64,000 nucleotides of DNA, taken from contig JAAEAF010002710.1 of NCBI GenBank assembly GCA_011037195.1, positions 1-64,000 of the forward strand. Reading direction: 5' to 3'. Shown one piece after another: positions 45,601 through 58,900 of the stretch. A program made the position numbers and the translations under genes. The notes under the pieces were generated by a model that saw nothing but the letters and a program-made list of their open reading frames with translations, had not been told where the DNA came from and made no database searches. How positions within the stretch are numbered: the first letter of the stretch is position 1; the number at the start of each line of letters is the position of its first letter. Origin of the DNA: Triatoma infestans (lineage: Eukaryota; Arthropoda; Insecta; Hemiptera; Reduviidae).

Positions 45601-48600
45601 CCATCCAATCTCTTCCTTTCTGACTTTTTTAATGGTCTCTTCAGATCGCCATTTCTTGCCAAACTTTTTTGAAATGTGATCGGTGATAATTATCACCCAT
45701 GTGTCGTCCATCTTCAGTTCATTTACTTCTCCGGATGTAATATTTGACTGTCATAACTTTGAAGCAGCATTCATAAGTTTAATTTTGTTATGTATTTCGA
45801 ATCCTGCAATTTTTTTTACAGATTTTAAATCTGAAACCAATACCAAACATTTAAATGACACTTGAAATAATTAAAAATAGTTAATTGCTATACATTTTTT
45901 GAAATAATGTTTAATTGTTATAAATTTTATGAAAAAATTGTATTAGCCTAAATAAATTAAACACCTATTTCTTTATAAATGGGGAAATGATTAGCTCAGT
46001 GGTAGCGTGTTGATCACCCATGCGGAGGTCCTGGTGTCGAATCCAGCAGTCTCCCCTTATTTTTTAGTTCTAGTAGCCCCTACAGCTCACCACCCGGTGG
46101 TGGTCAGTGAGGTCTTTAGCTAGAGAACACTGCTTGGAGGCCGGCAGTGCACTGAGAAGGCTCCGGCGGCAAGTAGATCTTTCAGGTCGCAGTGCATCTC
46201 TCTCTGTATGAAAAATCAAGGAGAATTGACTTTCCCCCAATTTTATGTATGTCTCGAAATAAACTTCATATGCTCTGCTATTTCACGATCTCTTTAAGGA
46301 ATTGGGAGCAGTAGGAATATTAGAGTTTCCGTCAATAATTGTTGAATTGGAAACCTTCTCTATTGATGCCTCCCGCTATTGTCCAAAAACTACTAAACAT
46401 AGACCCAGGATATAGTTCGATTCGATAAGCATTCACGGAACCGTTAATCTTGAACTCCATAAATAATTATAGCACAAAAACTATTGAATAATATCTGAGA
46501 CTGGCAGTTAAGTCAGCTGCTTTTTATTTCAGAGTTCCAAACTGAATAGTATGTGTGAGTGCAGGATTCTCAACCTTTTTTTCGTCACGGTACACTTTTA
46601 ATAATTTAAAAATTTGGCGACACCTTAACAGTAAGATAAATTTAAAAGAATTTTACTTGGTTATTGATTGATGTAGCCTATAATATATTTTGTAAAAATA
46701 GCATACGATAATAATTTTCAACGAAATATAAAATGAAATTGCGTTACAAAGTAAACAAAATGTTTATTTAATGCGAAATTTCAGCTTTGTGCTTTTTGAT
46801 ATCTTTAATTACATTTGGGCGAAAAATGATAATGCTACTCTTATTTCGTGATCTAGATTTAAAAGCCTGGATCTTTTTTCGTTTTTATGTAGAACCGATC
46901 GAAAACAATCGGTAGAACCGATTGAACTACCTGACTGACGTCGCTTACATATAAGTATTCACAGTGACGGCACAGTGGTTGAGAATCACTGGTGTAGAGA
47001 ATTATTGATTATCATTGATTACTACACTTTACCTTACTGTTTACGATTTATCATTGACGATGGGTAATGCCCGAATGTTATCTTTTTATTACATTTAAAA
47101 TTCAGATAGATAATTTCAAATAATATTCATTGTACTACTTAAATTTTTTTTTTCTGTGTACAATTCTATCATTTTTATTCACTTACTCTGTAAAGTGGAA
47201 GTATTGCCAGCCTATCAAATTTAAAATATTGAGTTTTTACCGGAAAACATGTTTTAAGGTCTCCATAGTACGAAAAATTTTTTAGCGAATGGTCTGTGTA
47301 TAGTGTGTGTGGACAAAATATCTTAACCATAAAAAATCAGAGAATGCTCAAAGTTGATATTCATTTAAGAACTGCCAACACATCTGAATATATGGTTTCA
47401 ATCAAAATTCAACAACAGGAAGTAAGACTTTATTGTATTTTTTAGTTTTTCCGATTTTCTCGAAAGCGGCCCCAGTGATTTACTTTAAATTTCGTATATT
47501 GTTTATTCACATTATTACTATTGTTATTCATCTGTGTGCAGATCCTAAGCCTTACGCTATCTAAAACCCAACTGGCCCTCACGGGACAATTTTTATTGTC
47601 TGACATGCTATTTTGAGCGAATTTAGGCTCCCTGTAGTATTCTAGCTTAACAATCACTGACCTCTCTAAGCTTTCAACTATATCTGCTGCAGCTTTAATG
47701 TTGCAACTCCTTTGCAAAATCTAGACATTAAATTGGTTTAGAGCACTCACCCACTGCTAAAATAATCTCTTTGAACTAAATTTTTTGCATTTTATTGACG
47801 ACAGTATACGAAGGTACAATCTATGGAGACTGCTTACATCTTCAAGTCATAGGGATTTGGTTTTGTAGCCATCCCTCCTCAAATGTCTGCTATATATGTA
47901 ATTTGTAGGTCTATCATTATGTAGGTACTTTAAATAATAGTTCACAACATATCTAACTGGCTTACATCTTATAGAGTAAACCTAATCCGGTCTAATTTCA
48001 CCTATTATCTCTCTAATTGTATCTATATTTAGTATATTAGTATATATGTTTTTCGAGCTTATTCTTTTATCTCTGCACAAATGTGTGTGTGTGTGTCCTT
48101 AAACTTTGATTGTGTTTGTGCTGTAATTTTGATACCATTTACAGCTGGGAGATATATACTGAATACTGTGATGTTATAAAAAAATCAAAACCTTATCAAG
48201 ATGGAAGAAAGCTTTTGGACTTAATAGAAACTTCTGTGTTCGATTTTTTAATTGATAATGGTGATCGACATCATTATGAATATTTTTCACACGAACTTTC
48301 AAAAGTATTGCTGATTGATAACGCCAAAAGGTTAGATGATTGCTTATTATCAATTCATGTTTCCAATTAGCATATTATTATTATTAATTTGTTATAGTAT
48401 TATTAAATGTATTTTATGATTTCAGTTTCGGAAATCCGTCTGTGGATCATGTAGATATTTTAGCTCCACTATACCAGTGTTGTAGGTGAGTTAATCTTTC
48501 TCTTTATTATGGAAACTATATTTTTCCTGAATTAACCAAAGCTCTGGATATATAATACTAAAATAAATTATAGGGTACCACCTATATAAAATTAAGTTAC

Positions 48601-49928
48601 TTAGATACCATCTGCATAAATTTAATAACGAAATCTGAATGAAATTTTCAATGTCTGGTATGTATCCGCCGAGGCATGCCTATTCCTTTTATTCCGGGCC
48701 AGGTATGGAAAGCGAATGGTCCTATTACACCAAGGCACAAAAGGAAGACGATTGGACATTCTAGAAATATACAAACTCAAGACTATCCACAAAAACATTA
48801 TGAATGACCAAATAAACTATAACTCAGACACATCTTTACGATCATTCCCCACACCTAACTATATTATAAACATATCTCCACCTGGTATAAAAGACATATA
48901 CACACACACACACACATATACATACACAAAATCGCATAATGTATGATTCTCTTATTAAATTCTAGCCTGGTTACGCCGCCCCGGACAAAAAGACAAATTA
49001 CCGCCCCATAAGAATGTATATATATTTTTTTAAGCAAGTCTATGCATGTTTAAAGCTGAAGCAGCGCTCTGCTCATTATTTTGTTCAGAGAAGTATATTG
49101 CATGTTGAAACAAGTTCAAGCATCGTCCTTTACAAATTCTGCGTTAATTTTTCAATAATAGTGTAAATATTTATAGCTTTTAGACATAAACCATATAAAT
49201 ACGGTACACACTGTAAATTTTTAGCGAACGAAAAAATCGATATGTGAAATTTTCTATTTATTGAGTATTTAACATCAATATTTTTATCATACTTACAGTC
49301 AAAATGACGCTCCTAAATTTTGGCGCCCCGGGCAAATGTCCGGGTTGTCCGCCCCTATTGCGAGCGCTGCTAGCCTGTAGAACCAAATTTTCCTTCTTCC
49401 CCCGATTAAAATACAGATTACTTGCATGATATACTTCTTAAATTTCCTAACGCGCTTATTAAAAAATACCTTAAAAAATCCACCACGACATCTCTCTCAA
49501 CATATTCTTAATATAATGTAAACATAAATTAATATTATTTAAAAATAACCATGATAAGTAAAAATGAATATATGTGATTTCTTCTAGTATTTATTTTAAT
49601 ATCATCTCCAATTTGCTATATGTTGCCAACCTCCTTACATATCAATTTGCCTACATATTTTCTTGGATTTCATATTTATTCATTATTTTCACAAGCTTTT
49701 GACTTTCAAGTTTCCTTAACTTTGCAGGTCCGTTCTACAAACTTTATATATTCTTATTAGCACCGTATACTCCTGTAATTTCTTATCGTCCCCTTAATAA
49801 AAATGACTTGATAAAACACTGAGCATACTTAACACCTCTATTAAAATTAATCTATGATGTATCCTTCAAAACATGTTACTTATCATACACTATTTTCTAA
49901 TGTCTTATAATAATTCCATTTTGTCATT

Positions 49929-49976
<48 letters not shown>

Positions 49977-52900
49977 GCACATAGTAACATAAACCTTATA
50001 ACCCTCCCGCATATACATACAATCAACAAACCAACAAGTGTAAGTGTAACAGAAACATTGCATTGAAGTGAACTCTATACAAGAACTTGGTGAATATGCT
50101 CTGGCGATGGATGAAAACCATCAGGCCAGGAATCCGGTCAGGAATAAAAGGAATATGCATGCTATTACGGATAAAATACCAGATGTTATCCAGCATTGCG
50201 TACCCATCCACATAGTCAATCAAATATTTAATTATTTACACCTCAATCGTTTGAAACAAAATCTATATGGAAAAGTACAACTTTACACAAGTTTCTGAGT
50301 TTTTCAAAATTTTCTATCAAACGACTCCAGCGATTTTCTGTAAATTATATGGCAACATTCACTTATACACAAACCTTTTATTTGAAACATGTTTCAGGAA
50401 AAATAGATTTTTGTGGAATATTTCTGGGGAATATGCTTCTTATCAGTTTTGCTAGCTGATAATGGCAGTATTTGCTGATAAAATGAAGCAAAACATCTCT
50501 TTTCCAATATCCCTTATATTAATGTTTCTAGAAAACTGTTTTAAATACCTCTCATCTTAAACATTGATACATGTTTAGTAAGTATACCAAGATTTTGGAA
50601 ATTTTGTGAAGCACTTTACAAGAAAGTGGTGAAAAACTGGAAAATTTATTCGTCAAGAAGCACTTCCTCTTGTCTCAGTAAAAAACTTACAGACATAATT
50701 ATATGTCTGTCTATGTGTATAGTTAAGTGTACTATGTTTCATAAAACCGACGGACACTTTATGGAGAAAATAGCAAAACATTTCAAAACAAACTGTTCAG
50801 TGTAAAGTTAACCGATTTTCTTAAAAAAACTTGGAATTTTGGCTATTTAATTTAGTTCTAATTAATATTATAGAGATGATAAAATTGTATAAGAAACTGA
50901 ACTGAATTGTATCTGAGCCTATATGTGTTTAAGATATATAAAAAGTTTAAAGAAAATTGTAGAAACATTTTTCTTTAAATCACTAAAAAGTGAAAAATCC
51001 ATTCATTAATTCCCGTTTAAAAAATTTTGACAGTTAACTTACTATTGGATCCCTAGTGTTACCCAAACTGAATGTCAAGTTTGAACTTGCTGCGATGTTT
51101 CGTTTTTGATATGTTGTTCACATATCCCACTCTTTCTTTCTCTCTCACCATTTTCTAAACACCACTTTTTCGTACTTAGAGGATCTCAAAAAATGTATTT
51201 CCGGAAAAAACTTGATATCGAAAATTTGACATGATTACCATACTTCCTCTTATCAGAAGTAAAAGAAAAAATAGCGAACAATAATTTTTTTTAGAGCCGT
51301 TCTGCCGATTGCCGAATTTGTGATAGAAAACTCGTACAGCTTCCTAGGAATTTTCGTTTTGGAGTTATCTTTAGTTTTTAGAAACTAAAATTATATTGAC
51401 TTGACTCTTTAGAAAGAAGTCTACCAACAAGCCAAGCCCGTCCAGAGCCACAAAACCTTTTCCGAAAAATGTCTCAAATATAAGTGATATACCTTCATAT
51501 GTATTATAGCTTAGTTCAAGGAAAATAGTTTTGAGTAATTTCCGAGAAAATGATAATGCTGATAGCTAAACTTCTTGCTGTATTTCGAAATCTTTTTTTC
51601 CTTTCTCAAACTTGTATATCGGATGAAAACTTACTTACTTACTTTACTATACGGTGCAACAGTCCTTACAGTAGGACCTGGACCTCCTCAATAAGTTTTC
51701 CCCATTCTTTTCGGTCTGCGGCCTTGTGGCGCCATCCTCTCACTCCAACCCGACGGAGGTCTTCCTCCACGTCATCCAACCATCTAAGTCGCTGGCGCCC
51801 TCGAGTTCTTATGCCTTCTGGTTTCCCAATTAATAATTTTCGAGGTAATCTCCCCTCAGGCATCCTTTCCACATGCCCCAACCATCTCAACCTCCCTTTC
51901 TTTATTTGGGCGACTATATCCGGCTCTCCAAACAAGTCCCTCAGTTCTTCATTTTTTCTTATTTTCCAATCGCCATTCACGCACTTCGGGCGCCAAATAT
52001 CATTCTAAATATTTTTCTCTCCCAGACACCGAGGATCCTTATGTTCTTTTTACTTAGCACCCACGTTTCGCTGGCATAAGTGACGATGGGTCTGATAATA
52101 GTTTCATAGACAATTATTTTAGCCTTGCGGGATAAATCCTTGAACCGCAGAACCTTCTGAACCGCGAACAGACATCTATTTCCTCCGATTCTCCCGCCTT
52201 GATTTCTGCGGTAATATCGTTATTGTTAGTTATGAGCGACTCTAGATATTTAAAATCGCTGCAAATTGGGAAGCTGTGACCTCTCAACTGGATTTGTCTT
52301 TCCTCACGCGACTGGGCTTTCGAAGTTCGCATATATTTGGACTTTACTTCGTTGATTTCCAGACCACGTTTCTTACAAGCCTCTTCCAGTTCCTGAAAAG
52401 ATCCCTCCAGAGCCGCTGTAGTCCGCGCTATAATCAACAAATCGTCTGCACATGATAAGATATGATACATAAGATGCATCGTATGCATCTTTCATCGGAT
52501 GAAAACTAGTCTGGAAAATTTGACTGGATCGCAGTTTCCAATTATTTTTGATACCTATAAAAATGCATGCAAACTTTCCCTACCTATAAGTATTATTAAA
52601 TAATGCCCTGAAGATGTAAGTGACGTTACAAAATTTATAAAAGCTATTAAACTGGATCTCAGATTTACTCACTCTCTTTTAAATCACAGCCAAATATTAT
52701 AAATTGATAGATTTCTTCTTCCTCTTTTAGCACTAGGGCTCATGAAGGGCCTGGGCTTCCTCCACAATCTTGGACCATTCTTACCTATCCTCCACCTTAA
52801 CAGGACCGTCTGACCTGCTAGTCCTTTTCCACATTGTCTGGCACCTTATACGTGGCTTATCTTATAGACGGATATGATATCCTTCTTAATCTCGCGTAGA

Positions 52901-55900
52901 AGTCCTCTACTATGGCGCTTCCAATGTCTTTTTTTTATATGGGCCACACGGACTGATCCAGAAAAACATTCTCTTCTCTATTTGTCCAGCACCTCCATCT
53001 TTCTCTTTCACGAACCGGGCCAGATATCCTCTGCAGCACTTTTCTTTCTCAGGTATTACGCATTTTCTTTACGATCTGATTAACACTCGATTTCTTACTG
53101 ACGTAAGTCATTACTGATCTGAATCATCTTGAATCCAACTTTAGCTTGGCTTTTTAAGGTATTACTCTTGACTTTAACAGAGAAATACACAGTAACAACA
53201 CTGTTACCCGCAGTCACTCTTGCTTTAAACACTACGGAGTATTTATTTCTTTTTATTAATAAAGAACCTAGGATGTGAAGGAGTTAGTATGGTAGAAGGG
53301 ATTACCCGCTAGATTAATGCCACTTGTTTACTTCTCTTTCTAAGTAATAAAGAATAACTTTCGTTTTTATTCATTAATCTTATATTCTTATATTTTTTAG
53401 ATTATATTAGCTCTTACGGTTTTCTCAAGACAAAAGTTATATAGGGGTACCTTGTCTCAAACCGATAACATCTCAAAGTTTTCGGACTCTCTCCCTGGAA
53501 GTGTATCCAACATTTTATAGCTGACAAAATCTTTTTCACGAAACTAATTAGTTTTCCCTGTACCTAAAATCTTGTAGAACTTCTAGTAGCTTAACCCTAT
53601 TGATACTCGTAGGCTTGTCTAAAATCAATGAATCCCTTTTCTTTGTAATCGCCAGCTGAAGCCTTTGTATGTCTTTGTAAAAACTTCAAACGAGTTTGTT
53701 TCTCCTCCAACACTATTTGAGCCGCTGATTACATTATACCTTAAACATCCACCACTCCTAACATACACACCAGGATGTCAACAAGTGTAGTGTGTAAGAA
53801 AAACATTACGTTGAAGTAAATCTCTACATGAACTTGATAAATTTACTTAAACGATGGATGAAAATCCGGAACCGGTCAGGAATAAGATAGGTGTGCATAG
53901 TATCAGATGTTATCCAGCACTGCGGACCATCCACATATTGTCATCATTACTGACATCAGTTTTTACTTCCGTTTCCAATAGTGGGTCTAAATTCCCTTTC
54001 CCTGCCTACTTTTGCATTTAAATCACTGGCACAATTTAACATCATTCCGCGGTAGCTTTTCAAACGTTCTTTCAAGACAGCTATAAAAGCGTCTGTTTCT
54101 TCTTTGTCATCTTCCTCTATAGTAATTTGTTCTGTATCTTTGTATGAAAGAATCTGTATTCTTAAAACGCAAATTCTTTCATTAATGTGATCACATCCCA
54201 TTATTGCATGTTTACATTTTTTGCTAATCATAAAACCAGTGCCACTAATATTATGTTGACTTCCTCCACTATTTATAAGAAAGAAGTCTTCCAGCCAATC
54301 ATCTTGGTGTGTCCCTCCATCCATTTCCTGGAGGGCCGCCACATCTATCGTATAATTTATTATCGCCTCAAGCCTGGTTTAAAAACTTCTTACCTACATT
54401 CCATGGACCGAAAGCCACTTTGCCTTTAACTCCCTACATAGTTTTTCCGTTTTAAAAAAAAGTCCAATATGCCTTTGATTGCTTCCTATTCGCAATATTA
54501 AATTTTAAGATGAGAGTGCGATTGGCCCGCTGCATCCGAGACTCCAGACAGTTTCTTTAGATATTAGTAATTTTAAAAATAACTTATTTCTTGACACGAT
54601 TTAACTATCAATTAATCCATTCAAGTTGAAACAAGGATGTTTTCCTTTTATCGCCTTTTACTACATTCATATATGACTGTTTGGGCTATATGTTGGTGGG
54701 CTTGTTCTACACCCAGCCAACTGAGGGAGATAGATAGATTCAGATAAATACGAGTCATAGAGGGGTGAAGTTGTTCGCGTCCGAAATTGTTCTCATATGC
54801 CCTTATAGCCAACTAAACGAACAACATCAGTCGCCAACGTAGCCTTTTTTTCTGGGCCGCGCGCGATAGAACGGCTGAAGTCAAAGCATAGGAAAAAAAG
54901 ATGAATACGAGAGTGATAGATGTTATCAATTTAATAATTTCTCTCATTCTTTTCTTAGTTTTTCTCAAAGTAGATTGAGATATGCACTCGACTTTAATAA
55001 AACCAAATAAAAAAAAATTCTAAATTAAATTTAGAATTAAATTAAATTTATTCACATTTCTCATTATTTTACAGTTAATGAATTGTTTGTAATTAGTCTT
55101 TTTTACATCTCTTGTCAATTGTCCCTAACATTTATAGGAAGTAGAATCTACATTACTTGGAAAGGTCTAACTCGCATCTTCCTAAGTACCTTCAAAAATA
55201 AATTTTTTTGGAACAGTGTTTCAAATAAAGGAGTTAGGTCTCTTTTAGCTCTTGGGCCACAAAACGTATATTTCAGTAAACTCAGATCCGAAAAACCAAG
55301 GCAATGCATAACTTCTGCTTACAGCAATTAGAGGACCTATTGATATTATATAATCTGTTATTCTTTTCTTGAAGTTCCTGGATTTAAGTAATTGATTAAA
55401 ATACTGTTTATTTCGGAATTCTTTTCGGCCATGATAAGTGCCTTCTTTGGTGGTCAAGTAATCACATTAATACATTACATGAGATATATACATCTTACAT
55501 AACTATTATGTGTAAGATTTATTATTAATAAACTTATTTTTTGACTAGACTATATGTATATTTTTTTAATGTAATAAAAAGTATGCTATGATTTAATATT
55601 TGTGAAGGTCAACTCCGTTTAATTATTCTTATTTGTATGGTCAACTCCGTTTAATTATTCTTATTTTTAAATTTTTTTCTAAGAGCTTTCTTTATTAATC
55701 AAACATAGGATACATGAGAAAGATAAAATAATAGATGATTTTGTATATTTTGTATAATATTTGTTCATTGTTTGAAATGTTTAAAAATTCTCCAATTCAA
55801 TAGCTTCATGACACTCTTATAAGATATAAATTTTACATTTATTTTTAATAATTTAATACGTCATTAGGTAAAATAGAAATAATGCGGCTGCAGTTATTAA

Positions 55901-58900
55901 TCCTAAAAATATGTGATGAAAATGTTGAGGTTATCTGACATATATACTTTACATACTAGCGAAGTGGTTGCTCAATTAGGAACTTTGAAATGTCCTTTCT
56001 ATCAATATAGCTGACATAATAGTATTTACTAACAAGTGTACCGCTCTCACAAAATAATAAGTATAAGTATAAAAATAGTATAAAAGTACCTGCAAAGAGT
56101 TAGTCTCAAAATGGCTCAAAGGTGAGGATCGTATGGATAAGGAGCACATACCTACAGGCATTAATGGAAATGAGATAGCCGTTTCTCAAGCAGTGCTCTG
56201 AAAGAAAGAGAAGTTCTGAACATTAATGTTCTTTACAAAGAAGTATTTACAAATCCTATTGCCTAAAGCTTAGCGAACAGGCAGTAGACATATTCGGCCA
56301 ACCAATTCATATGGGATATTCTCTGATTCCATTAATGAGGCGAAAACTATGGTTCAGCGATTTTATTATACAAACCGCTTTGTCGTATTATATGCAGATT
56401 CAGAAGTAGTCATGAAATCTGTCTAAGACTATTTAAACAAAGTCGATATTGAGAATTCTTCCTCGTGTAAATGAAAGTTCCGAAGTAAATGATGTGTTAT
56501 TCCAAGTATGAAATACAAGGAAGAGTATTTTTGAATAAGATTGTTACACAGTTGACGCAGCATTTACTTATTATACGATATTAGAAGGTGCTAATTTAAA
56601 TAGGTATATATAAAATCATTGAAGAGTATGCGAACGTGGATAACAATAAAATATGAAGGGACATGCACTATCAGCTAAAATTTTCTTAAACCTTTCCACT
56701 TGCCATGTGTTAGATTTGAGATTTTAGAGTAGATAAAGGATTCAATGTTGACACTGGATTTCCTCGGCAGCCAGGGCCAAAGGAAACGATAAAAGTAGTA
56801 TATATATATGTCTCATTATTTTATTAACGGGATTGATTAAATATCACATTAAGCAAACTCACAGAAACTGACTAGTAATGTAAAGTCTCATTGACATAGA
56901 CAAGTGTTTTATGCGAAAGGATATCTAGGAATTGAAAAAGAAAAATTCAATATCTGAATTCTCCATTAGAAAAAAAAAACGAACAAACAAACAAAAACGA
57001 TAAAAATATAACTAATTTGATAGAATTAAAGAGTCATTCATGCGGTTTTAGATTCCACCTTAGTTAATTTCTAACATTTCCTGGACACGACATTTAAAAA
57101 AAAAATAAAATCTCGACTGTTTTCTTGCTACTAATGAGTGAATGCTATTTGTTATTAATGAGGTGGCTGTTCACATTTCTTAAATTCCTGTCATTGCAAA
57201 TCTTATACTTTTTTTTGTATTCATGTGTTTGTAATAATTATTATCCTAAACTAATTATTATCGTGGTATAATTATTTTATAAACATACTAATACACTCTA
57301 TGAAAATTACGACTGTGTAAAAAAATATTGTTTACCTTCTGGTGCATACTATTTATAATTTTTCTTTTTTAACAATTTTATTTAAATGCGCAGCTTCACA
57401 TTATTCTTTCTTAAGATAGAACCGACTTAGTTAGGGATATGAGGGATGCGTCGGCCCCTCGCTCTTCCAAATAAATAAAGAATATAACAAAGAAACTGAG
57501 AAAAATTAGACAACAGTAAGAATAATATAATGACTATAGAAACCTTATCACGTACTTTTAGCTCTTTAGGGTACTCTCCTACCCTTTTGTATGCTGAGAA
57601 CGTTAAAGATTGGAAGATTAATTGATTTTTCAGTCTAAACGTACACATCCCTCTCCTATCTTAAAGAGCTCCTGAAGAAGGGCACCAATGGTACCCGAAA
57701 TGTAGAGCATAGAAAGGTAGACTATGAATTCTAAAGAATTCATAAGAATTCTTTTTTCTTTAAAAACTCCTCTGGCCTTTGCCGCATAACTCCGTTATAA
57801 TTTCAAGGCCTGACGATTTGGAAACCAATTCAAATATATTTTTATTTGCTGTTTTCTTTTCATCTCACAGAAAAAATTTTAGAAAAGCTATTTATTTTAT
57901 CAATACTCAATATAACTTTAATTTTTCTGCGAGTTAGTTGAGCCGAATTTGTGCTAAATATTCTCTGCCAAGTGTGAATTTGGCTGGGAGGCTGTACACT
58001 GTAGAGGTTGGCAGCTTAGTTGTGAAACCTGTGGACGGAGTTAAATGCCGTCACAGGTACTGGAAATGCTGCTTTGGCTATGGGCGGATCTTAATAGCCG
58101 TTTAGGTGTCACAACTATCCAAGCTATACAGTGTTTTTTATTGTTTCAAGAGTAATAAACTAATATCACTCTATTTCAAAGTTAATGTGTAATTTATTTT
58201 TCTACAAAACCTTAGGACTCTAGTATGGTTTGAAATACGGATAGTGAGTTGTGTTGGTTATTGTAAATGAAACTTACTTTCACCAGTATGTTTTTTGTTA
58301 CACCATCAACAGTCACCCTGTAAAGTAATGCCTATTTTTTGGGGCACTCTTAACATCCAACTATCAATCAGGTGTCGTGGACATAAGTGGGTAGCAAACA
58401 TATTTTACATAAATTCTCATATTAATACATCAAATAAAATCCAGGACCAATATATGCTGTCCAATATCACAATACACCTTTATTATGCAGCACACGTATC
58501 TAACCCTTCAATTATCGTGGCGTCTTATCACACTGATATTGTGCTGTGTTAATTTTTTTTCATTTTATATACTTGCTAAACAATAATTATTAAATTGTTA
58601 ATAATATCATTAATCATTAGAGAAGATAATATAATTAGGAAAATTATTATAATATAAAAAATAACAATATAGATAGCTCGGTCTCCGCAATTTCTAGTAC
58701 CGGCCTTCCTTAAGGATAGACTAATTGAGGGTTACTGCTCGATAGTGTGCTCGGAGGTCCAAATGGAACTGATAATAAGAAACAGGGATCTTTCCTGTAT
58801 GGATCCCTAAAGATATTGTTGCTTAGAGGGACATCTATCTCTACATTCCTGCTTATTGTTAAGTTCTGAAATAGAAATAAACATTCATTCACCTGATATG

